A DNA stretch of 64,000 bases from CAWHHZ01 sp963829355 (lineage in GTDB: Bacteria > Acidobacteriota > Thermoanaerobaculia > Gp7-AA8 > JAHWKK01), in contig CAWHHZ010000009.1 of NCBI GenBank assembly GCA_963829355.1, forward strand, positions 305,580-369,579, in the 5' to 3' direction. The notes beneath the pieces are model-generated. The model was not told where the DNA came from and did not search any database. It saw only the letters and a program-made list of their open reading frames with translations. Of the stretch, positions 25,991-36,900 are shown piece after piece; position 1 is the first letter of the stretch; every line of letters begins with the position of its first letter. The translations under genes were made by a program, and so were the position numbers.

Positions 25991-27121
25991 ATGCCCAATC
26001 CCCTCCAGCAACTTGCCCGCGCCGGACAGAGTGTCTGGTACGACCAGATGACCCGCTCCCTCCTCACCGAGGGGCATCTTCGCCGCATGATCGAGCAGGA
26101 TCGTCTCGGCGGGCTGACGTCGAACCCGACAATTTTCGAAAAGGCGATCGGTGGATCGGGTGAGTATGACGGCGCGCTCGCGACGCTTGCGACTCGGGAC
26201 ATGGAGAGTAAAGAGATCTACGAGACGATCGCCATGGAAGACATCGGTGGCGCCGCCGATGAGTTCCGCGAGCTGTACGACGCCACTGACGGCGAGCACG
26301 GCTACGTGAGCCTCGAAGTCGATCCTCGGCTTGCCAATGATTCGAAGAGGACGATCGAAGAAGGACGACGATACTTCCGCCAGCTCGGACGCCCGAACCT
26401 GATGATCAAGGTCCCGGCGACCCCGGCAGGCATCCCCGCCATCGAGCAACTGATCGCGGACGGGGTCAATGTGAACGTCACATTGATCTTCGCCCGTGAC
26501 GTCTACGACAAGGTGATCGATGCGTACCTCCGCGGGCTGGAACGCCGGATGGACGCGGGGGAGCCCGTGGATCGTGTCCGCTCGGTCGCAAGCTTCTTCG
26601 TCAGTCGCATCGACACCCAGGCGGATCGCGCGATCGACGAGCGGCTCGAGCAAATGGAGGGAGACGAGGCCGAAGCGTTGAGAGCATGCCGGGGACGTGT
26701 TGCGATCGCAAACGCGAAGCTCGCCTACCAGTTGTTTCTCGACAGATTCTCCGATGATCGCTTCTCCCGTCTGCGCAGCGCCGGAGCACACGTGCAGCGC
26801 CCGCTCTGGGCGTCGACCGGCACGAAGGATCCCTCCTACAGCGACGTGCTCTACGCCGAAAACCTGATCGGGCCCGACACCGTCAACACCCTTCCTCCCG
26901 CCACCTATGACGCGTTTCGCGACCACGGAAAGGTGGAGAGAACGATCGACGATGATCTGGAGGAAGCCGGCAGAGTACTCGAGACCATCGAGAAGGCCGG
27001 CATCTCGCTCGACCGGATCACGGATCAACTGACGGTCGATGGTGTCGCCTCGTTCGAGAAGTCGTTCGTTTCCCTCCTCGAGACCATCGCCTCTCGCAAG
27101 TCCGAGGTCGCGTCGAAGTGA
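25991..27121 (+). CDS. tal: Transaldolase
   Basis: Moves dihydroxyacetone units between sugar phosphates in the pentose phosphate pathway. At 376 residues it belongs to the longer actinobacterial/acidobacterial type. Motifs: GGLTSNPTIFEKAIGGS near the start, YVSLEVDPRLANDS, the Schiff-base lysine in PNLMIKVPATPAGIPAI, NVNVTLIFA and SFFVSRIDTQADR, and RPLWASTGTKDPSYSD. The ATG at 25991 has AAGGAG upstream. The stop overlaps the pgi start (GTGA at 27118), so the two enzymes are coupled; fused transaldolase-Pgi proteins exist in other phyla. Confidence 0.95.
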   Translation: MPNPLQQLARAGQSVWYDQMTRSLLTEGHLRRMIEQDRLGGLTSNPTIFEKAIGGSGEYDGALATLATRDMESKEIYETIAMEDIGGAADEFRELYDATDGEHGYVSLEVDPRLANDSKRTIEEGRRYFRQLGRPNLMIKVPATPAGIPAIEQLIADGVNVNVTLIFARDVYDKVIDAYLRGLERRMDAGEPVDRVRSVASFFVSRIDTQADRAIDERLEQMEGDEAEALRACRGRVAIANAKLAYQLFLDRFSDDRFSRLRSAGAHVQRPLWASTGTKDPSYSDVLYAENLIGPDTVNTLPPATYDAFRDHGKVERTIDDDLEEAGRVLETIEKAGISLDRITDQLTVDGVASFEKSFVSLLETIASRKSEVASK

Positions 27122-28665
27122 GCGTCCAATACCCAGCCGTTCTTCACGCGATCTATGAGAAGGACGCGACGACGTGGAAACCGGAATCCGAAGAGCACCA
27201 GTCGATCATTCGCAACTCACTCGGCTGGGTCGATCTCGTCGAGCGGATGCGTCCGCATCTCGACGAGCTCGTCTCCTTCGGCGAGGAGATCCGCGACCGG
27301 TTCGACACTGTCGTCCTCCTCGGGATGGGCGGCTCGAGCCTCTGCCCGGAAGTCTACGGACGCACCTTCGGCCGCATCGAAGGATGGCCGGAACTGATCG
27401 TCCTCGACTCGGTCGTTCCGGAGACGGTGCGCGACATCGAGGAGTCGATCGATCTCGAACGAACGGTATTCATCGTGGCGTCAAAGTCGGGATCCACCAT
27501 CGAGCCGAGCTCGCTCTACAAGCGGTTCCGCGGCCTTCTCGCCGAGCAGGGAAAATCGCCGGGTGAGCACTTCGTCGCAGTCACCGATCCCGGCAGCCCG
27601 CTCGCGTCGATGGCGAAAGAACAGAACTTCCGAAGGGTTTTTCTCAACTTCGACGACATCGGCGGCCGGTACTCCGCTCTCTCGTTCTTCGGAATGGTTC
27701 CTGCCGCGATGGTGGGCTACGACATCCATAAGTTGCTCGATCGCGCGGATCGTGCGTTCCAGGCCTGTTCCCCGGACATCGCCCATGCGGCAAACCCGGC
27801 ATGGCTGCTCGGTTCCATGGCCGGACGCGCGACGATCGAGGGGGCAAACAAGCTGACTCTGATCATGCCTGAGGCGCTCTCATCGGTCGGGCTGTGGATC
27901 GAGCAGCTCGTTGCCGAATCGACGGGCAAGGAAGGGACGGGCGTGGTACCGATCGCAGGAGAACCTGTCCTCGACGCGAGCTCCTACGGGCGCGACCGGG
28001 CGTTCGTCGTGACCAGACTGGGTGGGACATCACCCGCGTGGATTGACCCTCTGAGGTCATCGCACCCGATCCTCGAGCTGCAGATTACCGATACATACGA
28101 CGTGTCCTGGCTCTTCGTCGTCTGGGAGCTCGCCACGGCGATCATGGGGGCGTTTCTCGAGATCGACCCCTTCGACCAGCCGAATGTCGAGGATGCAAAG
28201 ATTCAGGCGAAGCGCGCACTCGGCGAACCGGCCGAGACCAGCTTCGGGTCACTCGACGAAGCGGAAACTCTTCTGCGAGACCTCTCTGCCGGCGACTATC
28301 TGGGAATCCTGATCTACGGCGACGAGACCGAAGAGCGCAACGACACGACCGGGAAATTGAGAGAGGCGATCGGGGCTGCCCGGGACGTGGCGACCACTGC
28401 CGGTTACGGACCGCGATACCTTCACTCGACCGGCCAGCTTCACAAGGGAGGCGCGGGCGAGGGTGCGTTCATCATCCTCACGAAAGACGATCCTGACCCG
28501 ATGGAGGTGCACGGCGAGACCTACACGCTCAACCGGCTCGCGCTCGCTCAGGCGGTCGGAGACCGCCGCGCCCTCGAAGCTGCCGGCCGCCGGGTGGTCC
28601 ACCTGCACGGCAAGTCGATCGACGCCCTGCTCGATGACCTGACGCGCCTGGCGACGAAGCTCTAG
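27118..28665 (+). CDS. pgi: Glucose-6-phosphate isomerase
   Basis: Interconverts glucose-6-phosphate and fructose-6-phosphate. The 515-residue protein carries the two SIS domains: VVLLGMGGSSLCPEVYGRTF and FIVASKSGSTIEPSSLYKRF in the first half, then FDQPNVEDAK and RYLHSTGQLHKGGAGEGAFI towards the C-terminus. This is the variant usually found fused or linked to transaldolase rather than the E. coli type. It starts at GTG 27118 overlapping tal by four bases. Together they steer carbon between glycolysis and the pentose phosphate cycle; the glucan genes 1 kb downstream would use glucose phosphates. Confidence 0.93.
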   Translation: MSVQYPAVLHAIYEKDATTWKPESEEHQSIIRNSLGWVDLVERMRPHLDELVSFGEEIRDRFDTVVLLGMGGSSLCPEVYGRTFGRIEGWPELIVLDSVVPETVRDIEESIDLERTVFIVASKSGSTIEPSSLYKRFRGLLAEQGKSPGEHFVAVTDPGSPLASMAKEQNFRRVFLNFDDIGGRYSALSFFGMVPAAMVGYDIHKLLDRADRAFQACSPDIAHAANPAWLLGSMAGRATIEGANKLTLIMPEALSSVGLWIEQLVAESTGKEGTGVVPIAGEPVLDASSYGRDRAFVVTRLGGTSPAWIDPLRSSHPILELQITDTYDVSWLFVVWELATAIMGAFLEIDPFDQPNVEDAKIQAKRALGEPAETSFGSLDEAETLLRDLSAGDYLGILIYGDETEERNDTTGKLREAIGAARDVATTAGYGPRYLHSTGQLHKGGAGEGAFIILTKDDPDPMEVHGETYTLNRLALAQAVGDRRALEAAGRRVVHLHGKSIDALLDDLTRLATKL

Positions 28666-28669
28666 CACC

Positions 28670-29545
28670 GTGACGTTACGATGGCTCGACAGAGTCCGTA
28701 CCAGACTCGGAGGACGCTACTGGGGACGAGTGGCCGAGCAGGGGGGCATCGCCACATGGATGGGCGAACCTGCCGTGCGGCAACGGATCAACGAGAGGAT
28801 CAGCGGCCGCGCCGGCGTCTGGCCTACCGACTGGCTTCTCCAGCACGTCGATCATCCGGTCGAAACGGCGGTCAGCCTCGGGTGTGGCGAGGGGGCGCTC
28901 GAACGCGATCTCGTCGGCAAAGGGATCTGTCGCTCCGTCCTCGGGATCGATGCCTCACACCGCTCCATCGCGCTGGCGCGTGAACGGGCCAGCGCGCAGG
29001 GGCAGACAACGATCGAGTACCGCACCGGCGACATGAACCGTCCGGGGCTTTCTCCAGAATCCTTCGACGCCGCATTCTTCCACCAGTCTCTCCATCACGT
29101 GTCCGATCTGGGGTCTTGCCTCGACGCGGTCCGCGACGCACTGCGGGAGGATGGCTGGCTGTATCTCGATGAGTACGTCGGGCCCTCCCGCAGGTCATGG
29201 AATCGTGCGCTGATCGCGGAGGCGCGGGCGGTGTATGAAACGCTTCCTGACGAGCTGAAACGCACGCGTAAGGTCCGCTATCCGATCGACCGGCACGATC
29301 CGACCGAGGCGATCCGCTCCGGCGAGATTCTTCAGGCGGTCGAGGCGCGCTTCGACATCATCGAGCGCCGAGACTATGGGGGGAACCTCCTCGCGCTGAT
29401 CCATCCGAATCTGAAACTCGATGCTCTTTCAGACGATGAACGCGCCCTCTTTCTCGAGGCTCTTCTCGACATCGAAGATGATCTCCTCGAGCGGGGAGCG
29501 CAGAGTTACTACACCATCATCCTGGCTCGACCGAAGGAACGCTGA
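28670..29545 (+). CDS. Class I SAM-dependent methyltransferase
   Basis: A 291-residue methyltransferase. SAM motif I is AVSLGCGEGALERDL, with the acidic residue of motif II in VLGIDASHRSIALAR and motif III in FDAAFFHQSLHHVSDLGSC. The C-terminal half (LYLDEYVGPSRRSWN, YGGNLLALIHPNLKLDAL) is of the kind found in small-molecule methyltransferases. The substrate is not predictable. GTG 28670 follows pgi by four bases, so it is co-transcribed with tal-pgi, though a shared pathway is not obvious. Confidence 0.8.
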   Translation: MTLRWLDRVRTRLGGRYWGRVAEQGGIATWMGEPAVRQRINERISGRAGVWPTDWLLQHVDHPVETAVSLGCGEGALERDLVGKGICRSVLGIDASHRSIALARERASAQGQTTIEYRTGDMNRPGLSPESFDAAFFHQSLHHVSDLGSCLDAVRDALREDGWLYLDEYVGPSRRSWNRALIAEARAVYETLPDELKRTRKVRYPIDRHDPTEAIRSGEILQAVEARFDIIERRDYGGNLLALIHPNLKLDALSDDERALFLEALLDIEDDLLERGAQSYYTIILARPKER

Positions 29546-29604
29546 CGTGACGCCTCCGGCGGTCCTGAACGCCTGCAGAGCCAGGCCGACCTCCGTTCCC
29601 ATCT

Positions 29605-29697
29605 GTCATTCTGAAGGAGCAGCTTTATCGCGACTGAGGAATCTCCAACGACATCCCGCATCAGACTCCTCCTCCCCTCGCTCGTTCGGAATGACAG
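29605..29697. repeat. Dispersed palindromic repeat, family 2
   Basis: Opens GTCATTCTGAAGGAGCAGC and closes GCTCGTTCGGAATGACAG, enclosing CGACTGAGGAATCT. It is a copy of the central palindrome at 25758-25857. It sits between convergent genes (the methyltransferase and treS-mak). Confidence 0.8.
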
Positions 29698-29725
29698 AGT
29701 CTCCGAGGATCGCGGACTTCGGACG

Positions 29726-32700
29726 TCATACCAGATCCAGAATCCCCCGCAGCGGGATGCCGATCCACGCCGGCCGGTTGTTCAGCTCGTAGGTCGACTC
29801 GTAGAGCGCCTTCTCGAGAAGATAGACGTCCACGAGAATCTCGAGCTGCTTCGGATCCGACGGCAGGAGCGACCCACTCGACATGACCTCCACGTACTTC
29901 CGCAGGAAAACAGCCTCGGTCCAGCGGTACCAGAACCTCGCCGCCAGCGCGAGCCGCTCGAACTCCTCGGTGCGCTCTTGTGCGGGCGGGCCGCTCGGAC
30001 CGAGCAGCACCGAGTACGGCGCGTAGTGGAGCGATCGCATCATCCCGGCGACGTCGCGCAGCGGTGAGCGTTTGATGCGACGCTCGGTCAGCGCACGAGA
30101 GGGCTCCCCTTCGAAGTCGATGATCACGAAATCGTCACCCGTGTAGAGAATCTGTCCGAGGTGATAATCGCCGTGGATGCGCGTGCGTCGGGCGTCCATC
30201 TTCCTGTCGAGGATCGACTTGAATCGTTTGAGGATCGCGTCCTCCGCCGAGACGACTGCCTTCGCCTCCTTCTGCTGGCTTTCCGGCAGCGTATCGATCG
30301 AGCTCCGCAGCGAGTTGATCGCCGTCATCGCCTCGCGCCGGAGCTGCTGGTAGAGCGACTGCTGGTAGTGAGTCGAGAATGGTTCGGGCGCGAATTCGGG
30401 GATGTCGTCCCTCGATCCGAGCGCGAGATGCATCTCGGCGGACCGCTGACCGATCTGTTCGGCAGCCCACAGGAAGTCTCCGATGAGGTCCTTCGCCAGA
30501 TCCGGAACCGCGCCGTTGGCGAGGATCTCGGCGGGCGCATGCTGCTCTTCGGCCTGAATCCGCTCGTAATGAGAACGTTCGCTGAGGAAGCGCTCGAAGT
30601 AGCGATTGATGGCCCCAAGCGCATAGGTCCAGGCGTCGCCCATATTCGCCACGTAACCCTGTGCGATCGCAACGGTCATCGGCTCCTGCTTCGGCTGTGC
30701 GTACTCGAGGTGGCCTGCCAGCGGAGCGATGTTCCGGAAGCTGGTGTGCTCGCTGAGGAAGCGGTGAATCTCGAGGTCGGGAGAAACCCCTTCTTCCATT
30801 CGCCGGAACAGCTTGACGATCAGCTTGTCCCCGAAGATGACGGATGTGTTGCTCTGCTCGGCTTTCGAGATCGTGTACGAGTCGAGATCGAGACCTTCCT
30901 TCGCCGCTCTGCGGAAGACGCTCGTGATCGCACCGGTGAGCTCGCCGTGGCGGCCCTTCCATGCCTTCCGCGTCTTGAGCGACTGAATGAGCGCCTCGAT
31001 GAACTCCCGATTCCAGATCGCCTCGTGGATGTAGAGCGTCTGATCACCGCCCATTGTGGCGAGAGGCGCGAAACGCGGATCTTCCGATTTCGACTCGGGA
31101 CCGGCTGCGAGGGGCACGAGATAGGTCTCCGCGCTTCCATCCACGTACTCCACACGGACGAACGACATGCCGCCCTTGTTCCGGAGCATCGGTACCCAGT
31201 CGAGGATCTCGGTGCTCTTGATCCGTTTCGATTTTCCGGCGTACCAGCGGCGGCCTGGAAGCCACCGCTGAATTGCGCGGGTCAGTTGCTGCTTCTGACG
31301 TCCTTTGAACAGGTCGTCGAGCGACTCGCCTTTGATTGTTGGCAACTGCTCCGGATCTGTAATCTGTACCGGCTCGTCGCGAGACTCCTCGAGGCTGAAC
31401 CAGTAGAACTCGTGCGGTCCGAGAGTGATGATGAACGGCGACTCGCCGATCCGGGGAAACTCGTTCTGTCCGAAGAGCTCAACTGGAACACGGCCGCGAT
31501 ACTTCGAGAGGTCGAGCTCGCCATACTGCACGAACCGCGACAGGTTCGCCACGATGAGCAGCGTCTCTCCTTCGTGCTCCCGGATGAACGCCAGAATCCT
31601 CGGGTTTTCCGGATGAAGGAACTCCATCGATCCTCGTCCGAACGCACGGTACTGCTTGCGCAGCGCGATCAGCCGCTTCATCCACCACAGAAGTGAGGAC
31701 GGATTTGCCTGCTGCGCTTCGACGTTGACGGACTCGTAGTGATACTCCGGATCGATGATGACCGGAAAGTAGAGCTTCTGCGGGTTTGCGCGGGAGAAGC
31801 CGGCGTTGCGATCTGAGCTCCACTGCATCGGTGTGCGTACGCCGTTGCGATCCCCGAGATAGATGTTGTCGCCCATTCCGATCTCGTCGCCGTAATAGAT
31901 GATCGGTGTTCCGGGGAACGAGAAAAGCAGGCCGTTCAGCAGCTCGATGCGCCGACGGTGGTTGCCGAGCAGCGGAGCGAGACGACGGCGGATACCGAGA
32001 TTGATGCGGGCACGGCGCTCTTTTGCGTAGACGCGCCACATGAAATCGCGGTCTTCGTCGGTCACCATCTCGAGCGTGAGCTCGTCATGATTGCGGAGGA
32101 ACACCGCCCACTGGGCGTTCTCGGGGATTTCGGGGGTCTGATGCATGATATCGACGATCGGGAAGCGGTCTTCCATTGCGACCGACATGTAAAGACGCGG
32201 CATCAGCGGGAAGTGAAACGACATGTGGCATTCATCACCGTCGCCGAAATACTCCCGCGAGTCTTCCGGCCACTGATTCGCCTCGGCGAGAAGCATGCGA
32301 TTGTCGAACGTCTTGTCGACATGCGTCCGAAGAGATTTCAGATAGTCGTGCGTCTCCTTCAGGTTCTCGCAGTTGGTTCCCTCTCTCTCGTAGAGGTAGG
32401 GAATCGCGTCGAGTCGCAGGCCGTCGACACCCATCTTCATCCAGAAATCGAGAGCCTTGATGATCGCTTTGTGAACGGCAGGATTGTCAAAGTTGAGATC
32501 CGGCTGGTGATGGTAGAAGCGGTGCCAGTAGTACTGGCGCGCCACCGGGTCCCAGGTCCAGTTCGAATTCTCGAAGTCCTTGAAGATGATGCGTGTGTCG
32601 GAGTACTTGTCCTGGGTATCGCTCCAGACGTAGAAGTCTCGCCATTTGCTCCCTTTCGGGCTGTTTCTGGCGCGCTGGAACCACGGATGCTGGTCGGACG

Positions 32701-33046
32701 TGTGGTTGATGACGAGCTCGGTGATGACGCGGATTCCGTGTCGGTGCGCCTCCTTGACGAAGCGCTTGAAGTCGGCGAGCGCTCCGTAGGAGGAGTTCAC
32801 ATCGTTGTAGTCCGCGATGTCGTATCCGTCGTCCCGCAGAGGCGATGGATAGAAGGGCAGGATCCAGATCGCCGTGATGCCGAGATCCTGGAGGTACGGA
32901 AGCTTTTCGGTCAGCCCCTGGAAGTCCCCGATCCCGTCCTCATTGCTGTCATGGAACGCCCGCACGTGCGTCTGATAAATGACGGCGTCCTTGTACCAGA
33001 GGGGATCATCCTCGATCGGACCGGCCTTCTTGCCCTTCTTTGCCAA
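29726..33046 (-). CDS. treS: Trehalose synthase-maltokinase fusion
   Basis: A 1,106-residue two-enzyme fusion. The N-terminal GH13 part (about 1-560) is trehalose synthase: DPLWYKDAVIYQTHVRAFHD, catalytic Asp in GLRLDAIPYLYE, Glu in LLAEANQWPED, and FLRNHDELTLEMV, then RTPMQWSSDRNAGFS. The C-terminal part (about 630-1106) is maltokinase, with WLPGRRWYAGKSKRIKS and the kinase loop RIHGDYHLGQILY plus FVIIDFEGEP. TreS isomerises trehalose to maltose and Mak makes maltose-1-phosphate with ATP, the donor for the adjacent GlgE. The frame is open upstream, but TTG 33046 with GAGGAG before it gives the family N-terminus. GlgE lies 19 bases upstream. Confidence 0.93.
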   Translation of the reverse strand: MAKKGKKAGPIEDDPLWYKDAVIYQTHVRAFHDSNEDGIGDFQGLTEKLPYLQDLGITAIWILPFYPSPLRDDGYDIADYNDVNSSYGALADFKRFVKEAHRHGIRVITELVINHTSDQHPWFQRARNSPKGSKWRDFYVWSDTQDKYSDTRIIFKDFENSNWTWDPVARQYYWHRFYHHQPDLNFDNPAVHKAIIKALDFWMKMGVDGLRLDAIPYLYEREGTNCENLKETHDYLKSLRTHVDKTFDNRMLLAEANQWPEDSREYFGDGDECHMSFHFPLMPRLYMSVAMEDRFPIVDIMHQTPEIPENAQWAVFLRNHDELTLEMVTDEDRDFMWRVYAKERRARINLGIRRRLAPLLGNHRRRIELLNGLLFSFPGTPIIYYGDEIGMGDNIYLGDRNGVRTPMQWSSDRNAGFSRANPQKLYFPVIIDPEYHYESVNVEAQQANPSSLLWWMKRLIALRKQYRAFGRGSMEFLHPENPRILAFIREHEGETLLIVANLSRFVQYGELDLSKYRGRVPVELFGQNEFPRIGESPFIITLGPHEFYWFSLEESRDEPVQITDPEQLPTIKGESLDDLFKGRQKQQLTRAIQRWLPGRRWYAGKSKRIKSTEILDWVPMLRNKGGMSFVRVEYVDGSAETYLVPLAAGPESKSEDPRFAPLATMGGDQTLYIHEAIWNREFIEALIQSLKTRKAWKGRHGELTGAITSVFRRAAKEGLDLDSYTISKAEQSNTSVIFGDKLIVKLFRRMEEGVSPDLEIHRFLSEHTSFRNIAPLAGHLEYAQPKQEPMTVAIAQGYVANMGDAWTYALGAINRYFERFLSERSHYERIQAEEQHAPAEILANGAVPDLAKDLIGDFLWAAEQIGQRSAEMHLALGSRDDIPEFAPEPFSTHYQQSLYQQLRREAMTAINSLRSSIDTLPESQQKEAKAVVSAEDAILKRFKSILDRKMDARRTRIHGDYHLGQILYTGDDFVIIDFEGEPSRALTERRIKRSPLRDVAGMMRSLHYAPYSVLLGPSGPPAQERTEEFERLALAARFWYRWTEAVFLRKYVEVMSSGSLLPSDPKQLEILVDVYLLEKALYESTYELNNRPAWIGIPLRGILDLV

Positions 33047-33065
33047 ACCTCGTCTCCTCGTCTTC

Positions 33066-35069
<2,004 letters not shown>

Positions 35070-35182
35070 GCGTATGGAGACCTCCAGATTCTTCCGGCGG
35101 TCGTCGCCGCCGGCCGGTTCGATTCAGTGGGGGATTGTGAGGGACAGTCACAGGCATATCAATCCAAGCACGGGCCTTGCCA

Positions 35183-35233
35183 GACGTCAGTCGTCAGTCG
35201 TCAGACGACTGACCACTGACGACTGACGACTGC
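35183..35233. repeat. Short inverted heptamer array before lexA
   Basis: GTCAGTCGTCAGTCGTCAG is followed at once by the complementary GACTGACCACTGACGACTGA, making a compact hairpin. Units match those at 25668-25976. It lies between divergent glgE and lexA. Confidence 0.8.
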
Positions 35234-35251
35234 TTTCCGTCTCCTTTACGC

Positions 35252-35280
35252 TTGACTTACGCCTCATTGCCGCCTATATT
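35252..35280 (+). promoter_or_regulatory. Sigma-70-type promoter of lexA
   Basis: TTGACT (35252-35257) and TATATT (35275-35280) are separated by exactly 17 bases. Transcription would begin near 35287, giving a leader of about 16 bases with AGGAG before ATG 35303. No clear SOS operator was recognised, and LexA boxes in this phylum are not something I can assign by eye. Confidence 0.75.
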
Positions 35281-35302
35281 GATTTTCACAGGAGACGACG
35301 CG

Positions 35303-35917
35303 ATGACCTACGTGACCGAGAGACAGCGGGATATTCTGAACTTCATTCGGGAGTTTCGCCGGAAAAAGGGAGTGGCTCCGACCCATCGCGAGATCTGCGA
35401 CGCGTTCGGTTACTCCTCCTACGGAACCGTCTACAAGCACCTGTCTCTTCTCGAGAAGAAGGGACTGATCCGCCGGGATGCGAATCAGAAGCGGGGCGTC
35501 GAGCTCGTCGAGCAGATCGAGGAGAGCGAGGACGGTACGACCCGGCAGCTTCCCTTCTTCGGCTACATCGCAGCGGGTCGTCCGCTCGAGGTCGTGCCGT
35601 CTGACGAGACCATTGCAGTTCCCGACCATCTCACCACCCGCGGAGAGAACTACGTGCTGAAGGTGCGCGGCGAGTCGATGATCGAGGACGGGATCCACGA
35701 CGGAGACTTTGTGATCATCGCACCTCGGACGATCGCCAATAACGGAGAGATGGTCGTCGCGAACGTTGCGGGAGAAGTGACGCTGAAGCGTTTCTACCAC
35801 GAGAAGAACCGGGTGCGGCTCCAGCCCGCGAACTCGACCATGGCACCGATCTACGCGCTTCCCGAAGATGTCGCGATCCAGGGAGTCGTCGTCGGCCTGA
35901 TGAGGAGGTTTTCATGA
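35303..35917 (+). CDS. lexA: LexA repressor/autoprotease
   Basis: SOS-response repressor of 204 residues. The N-terminal winged helix reads TERQRDILNFIREFRRKKG and APTHREICDAFGYSSYGTVY. The cleavage site Ala-Gly lies in FGYIAAGRP. The catalytic Ser is in VRGESMIEDGIHDGD and the Lys in GEVTLKRFYHE. The frame is open upstream to 35252, but that start would lie inside the promoter; ATG 35303 has AGGAG at the right distance. The stop overlaps the ATG of an XRE-type regulator, so the two are co-translated. Confidence 0.94.
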   Translation: MTYVTERQRDILNFIREFRRKKGVAPTHREICDAFGYSSYGTVYKHLSLLEKKGLIRRDANQKRGVELVEQIEESEDGTTRQLPFFGYIAAGRPLEVVPSDETIAVPDHLTTRGENYVLKVRGESMIEDGIHDGDFVIIAPRTIANNGEMVVANVAGEVTLKRFYHEKNRVRLQPANSTMAPIYALPEDVAIQGVVVGLMRRFS

Positions 35918-36360
35918 GCAGAAGAGACAAGTGGAAGATGGATATCGTTCTTCGACTCCGTGAGCTCCGACGGTACCGGGGACTCAGCCAGACCGAAGTC
36001 GCGAGGAGGACGGGGCTCGGAATCAAGACGATCAGCTCGTTCGAGACCGGCCACAGGATCGGTTCGATGAAGATCTCCCAGCTCGAGACGCTTCTCGCAG
36101 TCTATGGCGTGTCGAAGGGCGAGTTCTTTGGCGACGAGCTCGAGCTGATGCTCTCTCCCTGGAGCGAACAGGCGGAACAGGACCAGAAGGCAAGGCTCTT
36201 CAGCGAGCTCGAGTCGCTTCCCACGGAAGCCCGCCACAAGCTTCTGCCAAAGATTCACACGATGCTCAGAACGGCTGCTCAGATCTACGAGACCGATTTC
36301 AACGATCATCTGTTGCGTGTTCGTGATGACGACTGGCAACTGATGATGTCGCCGAACTGA
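35914..36360 (+). CDS. XRE-family HTH regulator coupled to lexA
   Basis: A 148-residue DNA-binding protein. The helix-turn-helix (about 14-68) reads LRELRRYRGLSQTEVARRTG, then TISSFETGHRIGSMKISQLE. The C-terminal part is helical and charged (EQAEQDQKARLFSELESLP) and could mediate dimers. Its ATG overlaps the lexA stop by four bases (ATGA). The tight coupling suggests it is produced with LexA during SOS induction and may modulate a damage-related or mobile-element response. Target genes are unknown. Confidence 0.85.
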   Translation: MSRRDKWKMDIVLRLRELRRYRGLSQTEVARRTGLGIKTISSFETGHRIGSMKISQLETLLAVYGVSKGEFFGDELELMLSPWSEQAEQDQKARLFSELESLPTEARHKLLPKIHTMLRTAAQIYETDFNDHLLRVRDDDWQLMMSPN

Positions 36361-36524
36361 TCGTTCCACCACGCTGCATTGCAGGTTGTTCGTCGTCGGA
36401 CCGTGACTACATACCGCCCCCCCGGTAGTGTCCCGACCTCGCTCACAGGTCCGGTTCGACGGCTGACAACCCGCAGTGCAGCGCCGCCTTCTCGCTTCAT
36501 CCCCGGCCTCCTGAGGCCCCACCT

Positions 36525-36815
36525 GTCATCCTGAGCGAAGCGAAGGATCGGGTGCGTCCTGACTGTCCCGTGCTTTCCGCCCTGACAGTCGGGCCGTACG
36601 CGATCCTTCGACCGTCCTCCTCCCGCTTCGCGGGATCCGGCGGCTCAGGATGACAGTTCATTCCACTCCACTGGCGAAGCGAAGCGGGGCCATTCTCCCC
36701 CTCAGGATGACAGTTCATTTCACTCCACTGGCGAAGAGAAGCGGCGTCATTCCCCCGCTCAGGATGACAGTTCATCGCCTGGCGACAGCGAAGCGGCGCC
36801 ACTCGCCCGCTCAGG
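36525..36815. repeat. Dispersed repeat family 1 copy D with 57-bp tandem tail
   Basis: A full family-1 palindrome (GTCATCCTGAGCG at 36525 to CTCAGGATGACAG at 36656) is followed by tandem partial units. CTCAGGATGACAG begins at 36644, 36701 and 36758, an exact period of 57 bases, each followed by TTCATT/TTCATC, CACTGGCGA-like sequence and AGCGG. A fourth CTCAGG at 36810 ends the series. It occupies most of the 540 bases between the XRE gene and the PAS-GAF gene; nothing else is recognised there. Confidence 0.85.
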
Positions 36816-36900
36816 CGGCCGGGCTCAAACGAAATCCGTCGCACGCTCCTTTACGGATTGCTCTCGACGATCACCTCGACTCTCCGAACGACGGTGGAGT

